Position numbers and translations under genes: made by a program | Assembly: GCA_017996845.1 (NCBI GenBank) | Contig: JAGOGF010000006.1 | Span: 1-53,066 of the forward strand | Length of the DNA stretch: 53,066 nt | Reading direction: 5' to 3' | Source: Butyrivibrio sp. | GTDB taxonomy: Bacteria > Bacillota_A > Clostridia > Lachnospirales > Lachnospiraceae | The notes under the pieces: generated by a model | The model's input: the letters and a program-made list of their open reading frames with translations, nothing else | Told to the model about the DNA's origin: nothing | The model's database searches: none | Part shown: positions 37,348 through 47,343 of the stretch, in pieces | Numbering within the stretch: position 1 is the stretch's first letter | Layout: the number at the start of each line of letters is the position of its first letter

Positions 37348-38358
37348 TTGAGTAATAATGTATTCGGAATTGATTTAGGTACCAGCAGTATTAAAATTTA
37401 TAATAAGGCGACAGACAGTATCATGGTTGAAAAAAATATGATTGCCATTCAGAATAAAACAACCATATTTGCTTATGGGGATTCTGCCTATGAAATGTAT
37501 GAAAAGGCTCCCAGCACAATCAAAATATCAAGCCCGCTTAACAACGGTGTCATTGCTGATATTAATCATATGGAGACTCTGGTAAAACTGTTTATAACCG
37601 ATCAGATGAAAGGCAATCTTAAACCGGTTGACTTTTATATTGCGGTACCTACCGATGTCACGCAGGTAGAAAAACGTGCTTTTAACGATCTGATCCGGGA
37701 AAGCAATGTAAAAGCAAAAAAGGTCATGGTTGTTGAGAAAGCAATTGCAGACGGACTTGGTATGAATGTGGATGTTATGAATTCACAGGGTGTGCTGGTT
37801 GTAAATGTCGGCTATGATACAACAGAGATTTCTATTTTATCTTTACGTGGAATTGTCCTGAGCAAATTGATCAAAGTAGGTGGACGCAAATTTGATGATT
37901 CCATTCGCTCACAGATTCGTAAGGAATATAGTCTGATTGTAGGAAATAAGACGGCGGAGAATGTTAAGATATCACTGCGTGATCTTGAAAAAGAAAATAA
38001 AGGTGCATTGGTATACGGCCGTGATATTGTAACCGGGCTTCCCGTAGAACGTGAAATTCCGGCGGATATCATCAATAATGCTCTGGTCGAAAATTTTGAT
38101 ACCATTCTGGACAATATCAAAGCTACGCTGGAGCGTACACCTCCGGAACTTGCTGCTGATATCTACAAGCATGGTCTTTACCTTACCGGTGGTGCTTCTC
38201 AGGTATGCCACCTTGCGCAAAGGCTTAGCAACGGCGTCGGACTGAATGTAAATCTGTCCGAGAATCCGGTTAACTCGGTTGCAATTGGTCTGTCCAAGAT
38301 TATTAAGGATGATCAGTATAAAACACTTGCCTATGATATTGAAGGAATGAGTAAATGA
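37348..38358 (+). CDS. mreB: MreB/Mbl-family rod-shape actin
   Basis: A 336-residue bacterial actin that forms membrane filaments guiding lateral wall synthesis. Phosphate-binding loops are GIDLGTSSIKIY at the N-terminus and NVGYDTTEIS, with adenosine motif LTGGAS near residue 275. Phosphate loop 2 differs from the usual DIGGGTT (VNVGYDTTE), so it is a diverged MreB/Mbl form. The start is TTG 37348 with GGAGG 10 bases upstream. The stop overlaps mreC. Confidence 0.9.
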   Translation: MSNNVFGIDLGTSSIKIYNKATDSIMVEKNMIAIQNKTTIFAYGDSAYEMYEKAPSTIKISSPLNNGVIADINHMETLVKLFITDQMKGNLKPVDFYIAVPTDVTQVEKRAFNDLIRESNVKAKKVMVVEKAIADGLGMNVDVMNSQGVLVVNVGYDTTEISILSLRGIVLSKLIKVGGRKFDDSIRSQIRKEYSLIVGNKTAENVKISLRDLEKENKGALVYGRDIVTGLPVEREIPADIINNALVENFDTILDNIKATLERTPPELAADIYKHGLYLTGGASQVCHLAQRLSNGVGLNVNLSENPVNSVAIGLSKIIKDDQYKTLAYDIEGMSK

Positions 38359-39323
38359 GTCCTGTAATAAAAAGAAGGGGAGATAAGTTTACCATACCCG
38401 GTAAGTATCTCCTCTTTATTTTAACAATTATCTGCATTGGTTTAATTATAATTACATATAATACAAGTATTTTTTCCGGTGCAGCAAATTCCGCAGCGGG
38501 TGTTTTTGTGATTCCCTTTCAAAAAGGTATTACATCAGTAGGAACATGGATGACAGATCGCTCCAAAGATCTCACAAACATCCATCAGCTGCAATCTGAA
38601 AATGCCGTATTGCAAAAAAAGATAGATGATCTCACAACTGAAAACACCAATTTGCAACAGGAAAAATATGAACTTTCGAATTTACGAAAACTCTATGATC
38701 TCGATGCTGCCTACTCACAATATGATAAAATCGGAGCAAGAATTATTGCAAAAGATTCCGGCAACTGGTATCACAGTTTTGTAATTGACAAGGGAACGGA
38801 TGAGGGACTTTCTGTAGATATGAATATTATTGCAGGAAGCGGTCTTGTTGGCCGGATTACTTCCGTAGGACCTGATTGGGCAAAGGTTGAAACAATCATT
38901 GCCGATAATTCTTCTGTCAGTGGTATGGTTCTTTCATCTTCTGATAATTTGATTGTAACAGGTAATCTGACGACTTATGCAAATGGAGAGATTACTTTTT
39001 CCAAGCTTGTGGATGAAGCAGATAAGGTTACAATCGGAGACAAGGTTGTCACTTCCAATATCAGTGACAAATATCTGCCGGGAATTCTGATCGGATATAT
39101 CAATACATTGAATTCTGATTCCAATAATCTGACTAAATCAGGACTTCTGACGCCTGCTGTTGATTTTGAGCATCTGGACGAAGTGTTGGTGATTTTACAA
39201 AAGAAACAATCAGTAGCAGCAACAGCAGCATCTTCAGAAAACGATTCACAGGCTGCAGGCTCTAATTCATCTGATTCCTCCGATGCCGCAGATTCGGGTC
39301 TTTCATCTGCAAATGAGAACTGA
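38355..39323 (+). CDS. mreC: Rod shape-determining protein MreC
   Basis: A 322-residue membrane-anchored scaffold. One membrane helix (about 16-35), a coiled coil (72-110, with QSENAVLQKKIDDL) and the beta-barrel MreC domain (120-275; KGTDEGLSVDMNIIAGSGLVG). The C-terminal 40 residues are S/A/D-rich. ATGA overlap with mreB; mreD follows after three bases. Confidence 0.92.
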   Translation: MSPVIKRRGDKFTIPGKYLLFILTIICIGLIIITYNTSIFSGAANSAAGVFVIPFQKGITSVGTWMTDRSKDLTNIHQLQSENAVLQKKIDDLTTENTNLQQEKYELSNLRKLYDLDAAYSQYDKIGARIIAKDSGNWYHSFVIDKGTDEGLSVDMNIIAGSGLVGRITSVGPDWAKVETIIADNSSVSGMVLSSSDNLIVTGNLTTYANGEITFSKLVDEADKVTIGDKVVTSNISDKYLPGILIGYINTLNSDSNNLTKSGLLTPAVDFEHLDEVLVILQKKQSVAATAASSENDSQAAGSNSSDSSDAADSGLSSANEN

Positions 39324-39326
39324 ACT

Positions 39327-39845
39327 ATGAGAAAATTTCTTGTTACTTTTATTATGATAATTGCATGTTTCCTCCTTCAGACCACTATTTTCCGTTATAT
39401 TGCCTTTGGCGGAATCGTTCCGAATCTGCTGATCATTCTGACTGCATCAACCGGCATTATGCGGGGAGAAAAAGAAGGATTGGTCACCGGTTTCATCTGT
39501 GGCCTTTTTGTTGATATCTTTTTTGGAAGCTTTCTTGGATTTTATGCATTGATATACATGTATATCGGATTTATTGACGGGCTCTTTAATAAAATCTTTT
39601 TCCCGGAAAATATCATTTTGCCATTGGGTATTATATTATCAAGTGATTTCCTTTATGGCTTTACCTGCTATGTTCTGCTGTTTTTGATGCGTGCAAAATT
39701 CGACATCGGATACTATATGCTGCATATCATCATTCCTGAAATTGTTTATACTGCTGTTGTTTCATTGGTCCTTTATCCGCTGATACTTAAGATTAATACC
39801 AGATTGGATGAGATTATACAAAGGAGTGCGAAAAAATTTGTTTAA
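39327..39845 (+). CDS. mreD: Rod shape-determining protein MreD
   Basis: A 172-residue membrane protein with about five helices and the MreD-like pattern GEKEGLVTGFICGLFVDI. It anchors MreC and PBP2 in the elongasome. No strong ribosome site, so it is probably coupled to mreC. Confidence 0.88.
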   Translation: MRKFLVTFIMIIACFLLQTTIFRYIAFGGIVPNLLIILTASTGIMRGEKEGLVTGFICGLFVDIFFGSFLGFYALIYMYIGFIDGLFNKIFFPENIILPLGIILSSDFLYGFTCYVLLFLMRAKFDIGYYMLHIIIPEIVYTAVVSLVLYPLILKINTRLDEIIQRSAKKFV

Positions 39846-42690
39846 CAGTATAAAAGAAACATTTCTTAAATTTATTACCTCCAGAATGACGATCATTGCT
39901 TTTTTTCTTTTTTTCTGTGCAGGAACGCTGATTTTTCGTCTGTTTGATCTTCAAATCGTGCATGGAGAAGATTATCTGAACTCTTTTCAGCTGCGAATTA
40001 AAAAGGAGAAAGAGATTTCCGGGACAAGAGGTAATATATACGATCGAAATGGAAATCTGCTTGCATATAATGAACTTGCCAATTCTGTAACCATTGAGGA
40101 TGTATATGATGCAGGTTCAGGGCGGAATACAGAAATCAATAAAACAGTAAATAAACTGATTGATATGATCGAATCAAATGGTGATCAGGTGGTCAGTGAT
40201 TTTAATATTGCGCTTGATGAAAACAATGATTTCGAATTTACGGTAGAAAACACAGCAAAAATGCGTTTTCTGGCTGATGTATACGGCCGTTTGTCTATTT
40301 CTGATTTGAAATATGAAGAAAAAACAAAAACAGCAGCAGAAGTGGTACAGGATCTCGCCGTAAAATTCGGAATAGGCCGTTACACTGATCCAAATGATAA
40401 GAAAACCTTTGTTGCAGGTCTGGGATATACAAATGATCGTCTTCTGAAAGTATTAACCATACGATATGATATGAACCTGAACAGTTTTCAGAAATACATT
40501 GATACCACGGTTGCAACCAGTGTTAGTGATAAAACAGTTGCGGATGTTATGGAAAACAGTTCAGAACTGAACGGTGTGTCTATTGTGGAAGATACTGCAA
40601 GAAAATATGTTGATGCACAGTATTTCTCACAGATTATAGGGTATACCGGAAAGGTTTCACAGGATGAACTTTCAGATCTTCAGACTGAAAATTCTTCCTA
40701 TGATTTAAATGATACCGTCGGAAAGGCAGGCATCGAACAGTCCATGGAAACCACCCTGCAGGGTACCAAAGGTTCGGAGACCGTATATGTTGATAAAGTC
40801 GGACGGGTTATCGAAACAAGCGATTATGTTGATCCGGTTGCAGGAAATGATGTTTATCTGACAATAGATAAGGACCTTCAGGAAGCTTCCTATGATATTC
40901 TTGAAGAACGGCTTGCCGGAATTTTGGTTTCCAAAATTCGGGATGAAAAAACGGCTCCAAAAGTTTCCAATTCCAGTGATCTGACAATTCCGATATATGA
41001 TGTGTACAATGCTCTTTTTAACAATACGGTAATTGATACCACACATTTTACACAAAAAGATGCAGGTGAAACAGAAAAATCTGTTTATCAGAATTTTACA
41101 AAGAAGCAGGAATCAGTTTTGGATGAGCTCAAAACTGAGCTAACACAAACAAAAACTCCTTATGATAAACTTTCAAAAGAATATCAGGTATATGAGAGTT
41201 ATATTGCTGCAATGCTTTATACGGACGGGATTCTAAATTCAGACGTTGTTGATAAAAATGATGCAACTTATATCGCATGGACAAAAGATGAAACAATTTC
41301 TTTGAATGAATTTCTGCATTATGCCATAGCACAGAACTGGATCAACATTTCCGGTCTGAATCTGGACAATCAGTATTCTGACTCAGAAGAAGTTTATAAT
41401 CATATACTTTCTTATGTCTTTGCTATATTAAAAAATGATGTTTCTTTTAACAAAAAACTATATAAGTATATGATTGATGAAGGAACATTGACGGGAAGCG
41501 ATGCGTGCAGGCTGCTGCTTGAACAAAAGAAAGTAAAATTGGGAGCTGCAGAGAAAAAGCAATGGGATTCCGGTTCGGAATCTGCGTACACATTCATGTT
41601 AAACAGAATCAGGCAGCTTGATATCACACCTGCACAGCTGAATCTGGATCCCTGCTCAGGCTCCATGGTCATCACAGATGTCAAAAATGGTGATGTTCTG
41701 GCTTTGGTGTCTTATCCAAGCTACGATAATAATAAAATGGCAAATGGTGTTGATGCTGCTTATTATACAGAACTCAGAAATGATCTGTCCAAACCGCTCT
41801 ACAACTATGCCACACAACAGAAAACGGCCCCTGGTTCAACATTCAAAATGGTTTCCGCAACCGCGGGACTTATGGAGGGTGTAATTTCAACCACTTCAAC
41901 AATTACCTGTGTCGGAGAATTTGACAAGATCACGCCAAGTCCCAGGTGCTGGATTTATCCAAGTGCACATGGTTCACTCAATGTTACCGGGGGAATAAAA
42001 AATTCCTGTAACTATTTCTTTTATCAGGTCGGATATGATCTTGGAATGCTTGGAAACACTTATTCCTCAGATGTTGGTTTGGCCAAAATCAAAAAGTATG
42101 CTGATATGTATGGACTTACGAATAAAACAGGTATTGAAATTGATGAATCCGATCCGCAGGTTTCAACACAGGATGCTGTTCGATCTGCAATCGGACAGGG
42201 TACCAATTCGTATACGACAGTCGGGCTTGCAAGATATGTAACAACTGTTGCAAACAGTGGAACCTGCTATGATCTGACCTTAATTGATAAAACAACAGAT
42301 TCTGATGGTAATCTTCTGAAAGCTTATTCTGCAAAGGTCAGAAATCAGATCAATATGAATAAATCATACTGGGATGCGATTCATTTGGGTATGAGAGAAG
42401 TTGTTGAATCAAAGCCATATTTTGATAATATCGGTGTAAATGTTGCCGGAAAGACAGGTACCGCTCAGGAGAGAACGGATCGCGCCAATCATGCACTTTT
42501 TCTTGGTTATGCACCATATGAAAATCCGGAAATTGCAATTGCGACGCGTGTTGCATATGGTTATTCTTCCAGTTATGCAGCACAGATTACCAAAGATGTA
42601 TTCCAGTATTATTATAACAAATCCGAACGGGATGAGATTCGCTCCGGTGTTGCACAGGAACTGGATAATACTTCCGCAAACGCGGACTGA
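39838..42690 (+). CDS. mrdA: Penicillin-binding protein 2, elongation transpeptidase
   Basis: A 950-residue class B PBP. One N-terminal membrane helix (about 18-38), a dimerisation domain with GTRGNIYDRNG, then the transpeptidase: S667-T-F-K670 (GSTFKM), SCN (KNSCNYFF) and KTGTAQ. An extra helical stretch of about 250 residues (roughly 365-615) separates the domain halves, making it much longer than the usual 600-700. TTG 39838 follows AAGGAG and overlaps the mreD stop; an earlier in-frame ATG at 39808 lies upstream of that site. Confidence 0.92.
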   Translation: MFNSIKETFLKFITSRMTIIAFFLFFCAGTLIFRLFDLQIVHGEDYLNSFQLRIKKEKEISGTRGNIYDRNGNLLAYNELANSVTIEDVYDAGSGRNTEINKTVNKLIDMIESNGDQVVSDFNIALDENNDFEFTVENTAKMRFLADVYGRLSISDLKYEEKTKTAAEVVQDLAVKFGIGRYTDPNDKKTFVAGLGYTNDRLLKVLTIRYDMNLNSFQKYIDTTVATSVSDKTVADVMENSSELNGVSIVEDTARKYVDAQYFSQIIGYTGKVSQDELSDLQTENSSYDLNDTVGKAGIEQSMETTLQGTKGSETVYVDKVGRVIETSDYVDPVAGNDVYLTIDKDLQEASYDILEERLAGILVSKIRDEKTAPKVSNSSDLTIPIYDVYNALFNNTVIDTTHFTQKDAGETEKSVYQNFTKKQESVLDELKTELTQTKTPYDKLSKEYQVYESYIAAMLYTDGILNSDVVDKNDATYIAWTKDETISLNEFLHYAIAQNWINISGLNLDNQYSDSEEVYNHILSYVFAILKNDVSFNKKLYKYMIDEGTLTGSDACRLLLEQKKVKLGAAEKKQWDSGSESAYTFMLNRIRQLDITPAQLNLDPCSGSMVITDVKNGDVLALVSYPSYDNNKMANGVDAAYYTELRNDLSKPLYNYATQQKTAPGSTFKMVSATAGLMEGVISTTSTITCVGEFDKITPSPRCWIYPSAHGSLNVTGGIKNSCNYFFYQVGYDLGMLGNTYSSDVGLAKIKKYADMYGLTNKTGIEIDESDPQVSTQDAVRSAIGQGTNSYTTVGLARYVTTVANSGTCYDLTLIDKTTDSDGNLLKAYSAKVRNQINMNKSYWDAIHLGMREVVESKPYFDNIGVNVAGKTGTAQERTDRANHALFLGYAPYENPEIAIATRVAYGYSSSYAAQITKDVFQYYYNKSERDEIRSGVAQELDNTSANAD

Positions 42691-42710
42691 CCGTTTTTGG
42701 AAGGAGTATT

Positions 42711-43817
42711 ATGTTAAAAAGATACAGCCTCAAAAATTATGATTTTTTACTCATTATATTGACCATTTCGCTTTCCATTATTGGCGTACTTGCCATCAGC
42801 AGTGCGGATGAGTCGCTTCGTAATAAACAGCTGCTTGGTATTGTACTTGGAGTTGTTCTGATGGTATTTATTTCTCTTTTGGACTATACACAGTTGCTGC
42901 GCTTTTATTGGGTTTATTATATTCTGAATCTGGTGCTTCTTCTTCTGGTTATTATAAACGGAAGTTCCACCAATGGTTCGCAGCGATGGCTACGCCTGTT
43001 CGGAATCACATTTCAGCCATCCGAAATTGCCAAAATATTATTGATTTTATTTTATGCGCAGTTTATTATGAAGTATAAGAATAAAATCAAAAATCTGAAA
43101 TTTATTTTTTTGTGTTTTTTGTTATTACTTCCTCCGCTTGTCCTGATTCTGAAACAACCTGATTTGTCAACCAGTATCATGGTTCTTATCATTTTCTGTA
43201 TGGTTATGTTTGTTGGTGGAATCAGTCCAAAACTTGTAGCTGGAGTTCTGGCGGTAGGAATCCCTTCTGCGTCACTTGTTTTTTACAGTGCTGTTCAGCC
43301 TAACAGTCCTTTTCTGCATGATTATCAGCAGAAACGTATTCTTGCATGGTTACATCCGGAAGATTATGCTAACTCTGAGGCCTACCAGACGTTGAATTCT
43401 ATTATGGCAATCGGTTCAGGGCAGCTGCAGGGAAAAGGATATAATACAAATGAGATCAGTTCCGTACTCAATGGAGGGTTTATTTCCGAATCCCAGACGG
43501 ATTTTATTTATTCAGTTGTAGGTGAAGAATTTGGCTTCATCGGTTCCTGCCTGGTCATTTTGCTCGTCCTTGCCATTGCAGTTGAATGTCTGCGAATTGC
43601 CAGAAAAGCAAAGGATGTCTCAGGTACAATCATTGCCACAGGAATGGCCTGCTGGATTGGATTTCAGGGATTTATGAATATCGGCGTAGCTACCGGTGTT
43701 TTGCCGAATACAGGAATTCCGCTGCCACTTGTCAGTTCGGGGCTGACTTCTTTGGTCAGCGTGTATATTGGAATTGGATTTGTTCTGAATGTTCGTCTGC
43801 AAAGCAGAAAATACTGA
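42711..43817 (+). CDS. rodA: RodA-type peptidoglycan glycosyltransferase
   Basis: A 368-residue SEDS protein with about ten membrane helices that polymerises lipid II together with the PBP2 encoded just upstream. The family loops are present: RWLRLFGITFQPSEIAKI, KQPDLSTS, FIYSVVGEEFGFIG and GIPLPLVSSG. It follows mrdA by 20 bases behind GGAAGGAG. Confidence 0.94.
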   Translation: MLKRYSLKNYDFLLIILTISLSIIGVLAISSADESLRNKQLLGIVLGVVLMVFISLLDYTQLLRFYWVYYILNLVLLLLVIINGSSTNGSQRWLRLFGITFQPSEIAKILLILFYAQFIMKYKNKIKNLKFIFLCFLLLLPPLVLILKQPDLSTSIMVLIIFCMVMFVGGISPKLVAGVLAVGIPSASLVFYSAVQPNSPFLHDYQQKRILAWLHPEDYANSEAYQTLNSIMAIGSGQLQGKGYNTNEISSVLNGGFISESQTDFIYSVVGEEFGFIGSCLVILLVLAIAVECLRIARKAKDVSGTIIATGMACWIGFQGFMNIGVATGVLPNTGIPLPLVSSGLTSLVSVYIGIGFVLNVRLQSRKY

Positions 43818-43851
43818 TTTTTAATCAGAAAAAATACAGGAGGGTGTTACA

Positions 43852-44247
43852 ATGAATATTGCACTTATTGCGCATGATGCGAAAAAAAAGCTGATGCAGA
43901 ATTTCTGCATCGCATACAGGGGGATTTTATGTAAAAATGAATTATACGCAACTGGTACAACTGGTCGCCTGATTGAAGAAGTTACCAATTTAAGTGTCCA
44001 TAAATTTCTGGCAGGACATCTTGGCGGAGAACAACAGATTGGTGCTGCAATTGAGCATAATGAGGTTGATCTTGTTATATTTTTGCGTGATCCATTAACC
44101 CAAAAGTCTCATGAACCCGATGTCGGAAATGTCATGCATTTATGTGATGTTCACAATATTCCTGTTGCCACCAATCTGGCTTCCGCTGAGTTGCTGATCA
44201 AATCACTGGACAGAGGAGATCTTGAGTGGCGTGAAATGTACAAATAA
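43852..44247 (+). CDS. mgsA: Methylglyoxal synthase
   Basis: A 131-residue enzyme converting dihydroxyacetone phosphate to methylglyoxal and phosphate. Family motifs: [25 protein letters not shown] and [14 protein letters not shown] with the catalytic Asp. The GGAGG ribosome site is strong. Its 3' end overlaps the next gene by 26 bases. Confidence 0.95.
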   Translation: MNIALIAHDAKKKLMQNFCIAYRGILCKNELYATGTTGRLIEEVTNLSVHKFLAGHLGGEQQIGAAIEHNEVDLVIFLRDPLTQKSHEPDVGNVMHLCDVHNIPVATNLASAELLIKSLDRGDLEWREMYK

Positions 44248-45214
44248 AAGTCATAGAAAGCACAAGTACAGCTGTCAGTTAATTGCTATTTTACTGGCAG
44301 CCGTACTTGTGTTAACAGGTTGTGGTTCCGGATCCTATCGAATGAAATACTCGCTTTCCTCCTATGAAAGTGAATCTTCCACCCAGATGGTTGATACCTT
44401 TGCTTCCAATCTTTGTGTAGCTGATTCTAATATTTCAGATTCGTCTATTTCACTTTCACAGGCAAGTTGTGCAGGTCTTTTTGACTTGAATAACAAAAAA
44501 ACACTATATGCAGTTAATGTAAATCAACAGGTAAATCCTGCCAGTCTTACAAAAGTCATGACAGCACTTGTTGCTTTGAAATATGGTAAATTGGATCAGG
44601 TCCTTACTGCCTCATCAGATGTGTACATTTCAGAAAGCGGTGCACAGCTGATTGGATTAAAAGAAGGCGATCAGATGACACTTGATCAGGCACTTCACCT
44701 TCTGTTGATTTATTCCGCCAATGATGTTGCAGTAATGATTGCAGAAAATATCGGCGGTTCAATGGATGCATTTATTAAAATGATGAATGAAGAAGCTGTT
44801 TCCATTGGAGCAACAGGAAGCCATTTCGCAAATCCACATGGTTTAACTGCAGATAATCATTATGTTACACCTTATGATATGTATCTCATATTTAATGCTG
44901 CCATGCAATATGATGAATTTCAACAGATCATCAACACTGCAGCTTATACAACACAATATACGAACAAAAGTGGAACAGCAGTCGATGTGAATATTCATTC
45001 GACCAATCTGTACATAAAAGGTACTAAAGATGCCCCAACCAATATAACCGTAATTGGCGGTAAGACCGGCACAACAAATGCTGCAGGACACTGTCTGATT
45101 CTTCTTGCAAAAGACAAATCGGGGAGTCCATATATTGCAGTCGTAATGCGTGCGGAAGACAGTGATACTTTGTATAATGAGATGACATCCTTATTAGATA
45201 AAATCGTTAATTAA
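44222..45214 (+). CDS. D-alanyl-D-alanine carboxypeptidase lipoprotein
   Basis: A 330-residue S11-type (DacA-like) peptidase trimming peptidoglycan stem peptides. Catalytic motifs: S108-L-T-K111 (NPASLTKV), SAN (YSANDVA) and KTG (GGKTGTT). A signal peptide ends in a lipobox, LTGC, so it is likely lipid-anchored; processing would use the LspA encoded at 49100. The start is TTG 44222 (GAGGAG, 3-base spacer) or GTG 44231 (12-base spacer), both unusual. It closes the elongation cluster. Confidence 0.9.
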   Translation: MSGVKCTNKSHRKHKYSCQLIAILLAAVLVLTGCGSGSYRMKYSLSSYESESSTQMVDTFASNLCVADSNISDSSISLSQASCAGLFDLNNKKTLYAVNVNQQVNPASLTKVMTALVALKYGKLDQVLTASSDVYISESGAQLIGLKEGDQMTLDQALHLLLIYSANDVAVMIAENIGGSMDAFIKMMNEEAVSIGATGSHFANPHGLTADNHYVTPYDMYLIFNAAMQYDEFQQIINTAAYTTQYTNKSGTAVDVNIHSTNLYIKGTKDAPTNITVIGGKTGTTNAAGHCLILLAKDKSGSPYIAVVMRAEDSDTLYNEMTSLLDKIVN

Positions 45215-45216
45215 GG

Positions 45217-45245
45217 TTGTCTTTTACATATTCTTAACATATAAT
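45217..45245 (+). promoter_or_regulatory. Promoter of the orphan P-loop gene
   Basis: -35 TTGTCT (45217-45222), exactly 17 nt, perfect -10 TATAAT (45240-45245), 35 bases before the ATG. Confidence 0.75.
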
Positions 45246-45279
45246 TGAAATATGAAATTACAACAAGGAGGGCACAGTT

Positions 45280-45699
45280 ATGGTTCAACTGATTGTGGGA
45301 AAAAAAGGGAAAGGCAAGACAAAATGTTTACTGGACAGAGTTAATACTGAAGTAAAGAACATTCTTGGAAATATCGCTTTTCTGGATAAGAATACCAAAC
45401 ATATGTATGAACTGAATAATAAAGTCAGACTGATAGTTGTTCCTGAATTTATGGTTTCAAATGCAGATGAATTTATTGGTTTTGTAAGTGGAATCATTTC
45501 TCAAGATCATGATCTTCAACTGATATATTCTGATAGTTTTCTCAAAATAGCGGATCTCGAAGGAAAAGATATTTCCCCAACAATTGAAAAGCTTGAAAAA
45601 TTAAGTGATAAGTTCAATATAGATTTTATTTTAAGTATTTCCATGGATGAACAGGAACTTCCCGATGCCGTCAAGTCCAAGGTCGTAATTTCCCTCTGA
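45280..45699 (+). CDS. Orphan small P-loop protein
   Basis: A 139-residue soluble protein with a clear Walker A at the N-terminus (GKKGKGKTK, residues 7-15) and possible Walker B strands (RLIVVPEF near 50 and DFILSIS near 118), none with the usual DE pair. Homologues in related clostridia are sometimes labelled PilT-like, which this size and motif set do not support. It has its own promoter and terminator, so it is a single-gene unit. Function unknown. Confidence 0.8.
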   Translation: MVQLIVGKKGKGKTKCLLDRVNTEVKNILGNIAFLDKNTKHMYELNNKVRLIVVPEFMVSNADEFIGFVSGIISQDHDLQLIYSDSFLKIADLEGKDISPTIEKLEKLSDKFNIDFILSISMDEQELPDAVKSKVVISL

Positions 45700-45706
45700 T
45701 TAAGAT

Positions 45707-45740
45707 AAAGCCGCGGTCCTTTTCCGCGGCTTTCTTTTTT
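45707..45740 (+). terminator. Intrinsic terminator after the P-loop gene
   Basis: 10-bp GC-rich stem AAAGCCGCGG (45707-45716) with CCGCGGCTTT (45724-45733), 7-nt loop, then CTTTTTT. Confidence 0.93.
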
Positions 45741-45775
45741 GTAGACACCATTATAAAATGCAGGGTAGGTTGTAT

Positions 45776-47170
45776 ATGCCGGGTAATAAAAAAAACAATG
45801 TCACAAAATATCCCAGAAGTCTAAATATTAATATTGGTATGATTATCTTTGCAGTCATACTGATTTATGTTGTGATTTGCGTTTTTATCTATTTTAATTC
45901 AAAGCACATCGTCGGTTACGAGGTTATGGAAGGCTCACTTTCTACGGATAATATTTATCAGGGTATTGCATTAAGAGATGAAGAAATTGTTAAAAGTAAG
46001 CTTGCTGGATATGTAAACTATTTTGCAACAGAGGGAAGAAGAGTTGCAGTTGGTAATCTTGTTTATACAATTGATGAATCCGGGCAGCTCTTGGATGAAT
46101 TGAAAGCACAAGGTACAAATGATGTCACACTTTCTGACGATAATCTCAGTGAGCTCAGAGCTCAGATTGTCGACTTTTCATCCGGCTTTCATCCGACGCA
46201 GTTCAGTAGTGTTTATGACTTTAAGACAAGTCTGCAGGGTACTGTTCAGAAACTTGCCAATAGCAGTATTCTGGAAAATATTAAGTCACTGAACAGTGGC
46301 AGCAAAGCACAGTCTATTAATTATTGCAATGCAGAAGATACCGGAATCGTTGTATATTCAACAGACGGATATGAGGCGGTGAAATTGGAAAATCTCACTG
46401 CTGCTATGTTTGATGAGTCAAAATATTCCAAAACACAGCTTGTTAATAATGCGCTTGTACAGGCTGGTGATACAGTCTATAAATTGTCAACAAATGAAAC
46501 CTGGTCAGTTGCAATCAAAACAGATGCAAAAAAAGCCAAAGAGCTTACAGATCTTGGATATATTAAAGTCCGTTTTTTGAAAAATCAGGATGAATCGTGG
46601 GCTTCCGTAAGCAGTTATACAAATGGTGCTGGAGATACATTTGTTAATCTCACTTTTACAAATTCCATGCTGACATTTGCGACGGATCGTTTTCTTAATA
46701 TTGAGCTGATCACGGAAGATCAAAAAGGACTTAAGATTCCCAATTCATCCATCGTAAAGAAAAATTTCTTTGTTGTCCCAAAGGAATATATCACTGCCGG
46801 GCAGGATGGTAAAATGGGTGTGATGCGAGATACCTACACAGAAGATGGTAAAGAAACTGCTGAATTTATTGAAACGCAGATATATAACGAAACGGATAAT
46901 GCTTATTACCTGGATGATTCGACCCTTCGCACTGGAGACATTCTGATTAAACCGGATTCAACTGAGAAATATACGATCAGTCAGCAGGATTCACTAATTG
47001 GTGTATATAATATTAATAAAGGCTACGCTGATTTTAAGCAAATTAATGTTCTTTATCAAAATGATGAATATTCTATTGTTCAGTCCAATACACAATATGG
47101 TCTGAATGTATATGATTATATTGTCCTGGATACATCGACTGTCAATGAAAACGATCTGATTTATGAGTAA
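45776..47170 (+). CDS. HlyD-like single-pass membrane protein beside sepF
   Basis: A 464-residue protein with a short cytosolic N-terminus, one membrane helix (about 20-42) and a long extracytoplasmic part. The region GIALRDEEIVKSKLAGYVNYF, then YTIDESGQ, resembles HlyD/RND adaptor lipoyl arms, and later beta-rich segments fit a barrel. No ABC partner lies nearby. ATG 45776 has AGGGTAGG 6 bases upstream, preferred over ATG 45758. Position next to sepF hints at a division or envelope role (inference). Confidence 0.78.
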   Translation: MPGNKKNNVTKYPRSLNINIGMIIFAVILIYVVICVFIYFNSKHIVGYEVMEGSLSTDNIYQGIALRDEEIVKSKLAGYVNYFATEGRRVAVGNLVYTIDESGQLLDELKAQGTNDVTLSDDNLSELRAQIVDFSSGFHPTQFSSVYDFKTSLQGTVQKLANSSILENIKSLNSGSKAQSINYCNAEDTGIVVYSTDGYEAVKLENLTAAMFDESKYSKTQLVNNALVQAGDTVYKLSTNETWSVAIKTDAKKAKELTDLGYIKVRFLKNQDESWASVSSYTNGAGDTFVNLTFTNSMLTFATDRFLNIELITEDQKGLKIPNSSIVKKNFFVVPKEYITAGQDGKMGVMRDTYTEDGKETAEFIETQIYNETDNAYYLDDSTLRTGDILIKPDSTEKYTISQQDSLIGVYNINKGYADFKQINVLYQNDEYSIVQSNTQYGLNVYDYIVLDTSTVNENDLIYE

Positions 47171-47234
47171 AAAATATTTAGTTTTTGTTTCGTGAACTTT
47201 TTGTATGGTTTCTGTTTACGTATGGCAAAAAACA

Positions 47235-47263
47235 TTGACACAAGGTTTAAAAACTACGATAAT
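47235..47263 (+). promoter_or_regulatory. Promoter of sepF
   Basis: -35 TTGACA (47235-47240), 17 nt, -10 GATAAT (47258-47263), 80 bases before the ATG. Confidence 0.78.
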
Positions 47264-47343
47264 ATCTTTGTATAATTATGAGAAGAAATGCGGTCTTTCA
47301 TATCATATATGCAGATTGTATTTTGAATGAGGAGAAATGAATT

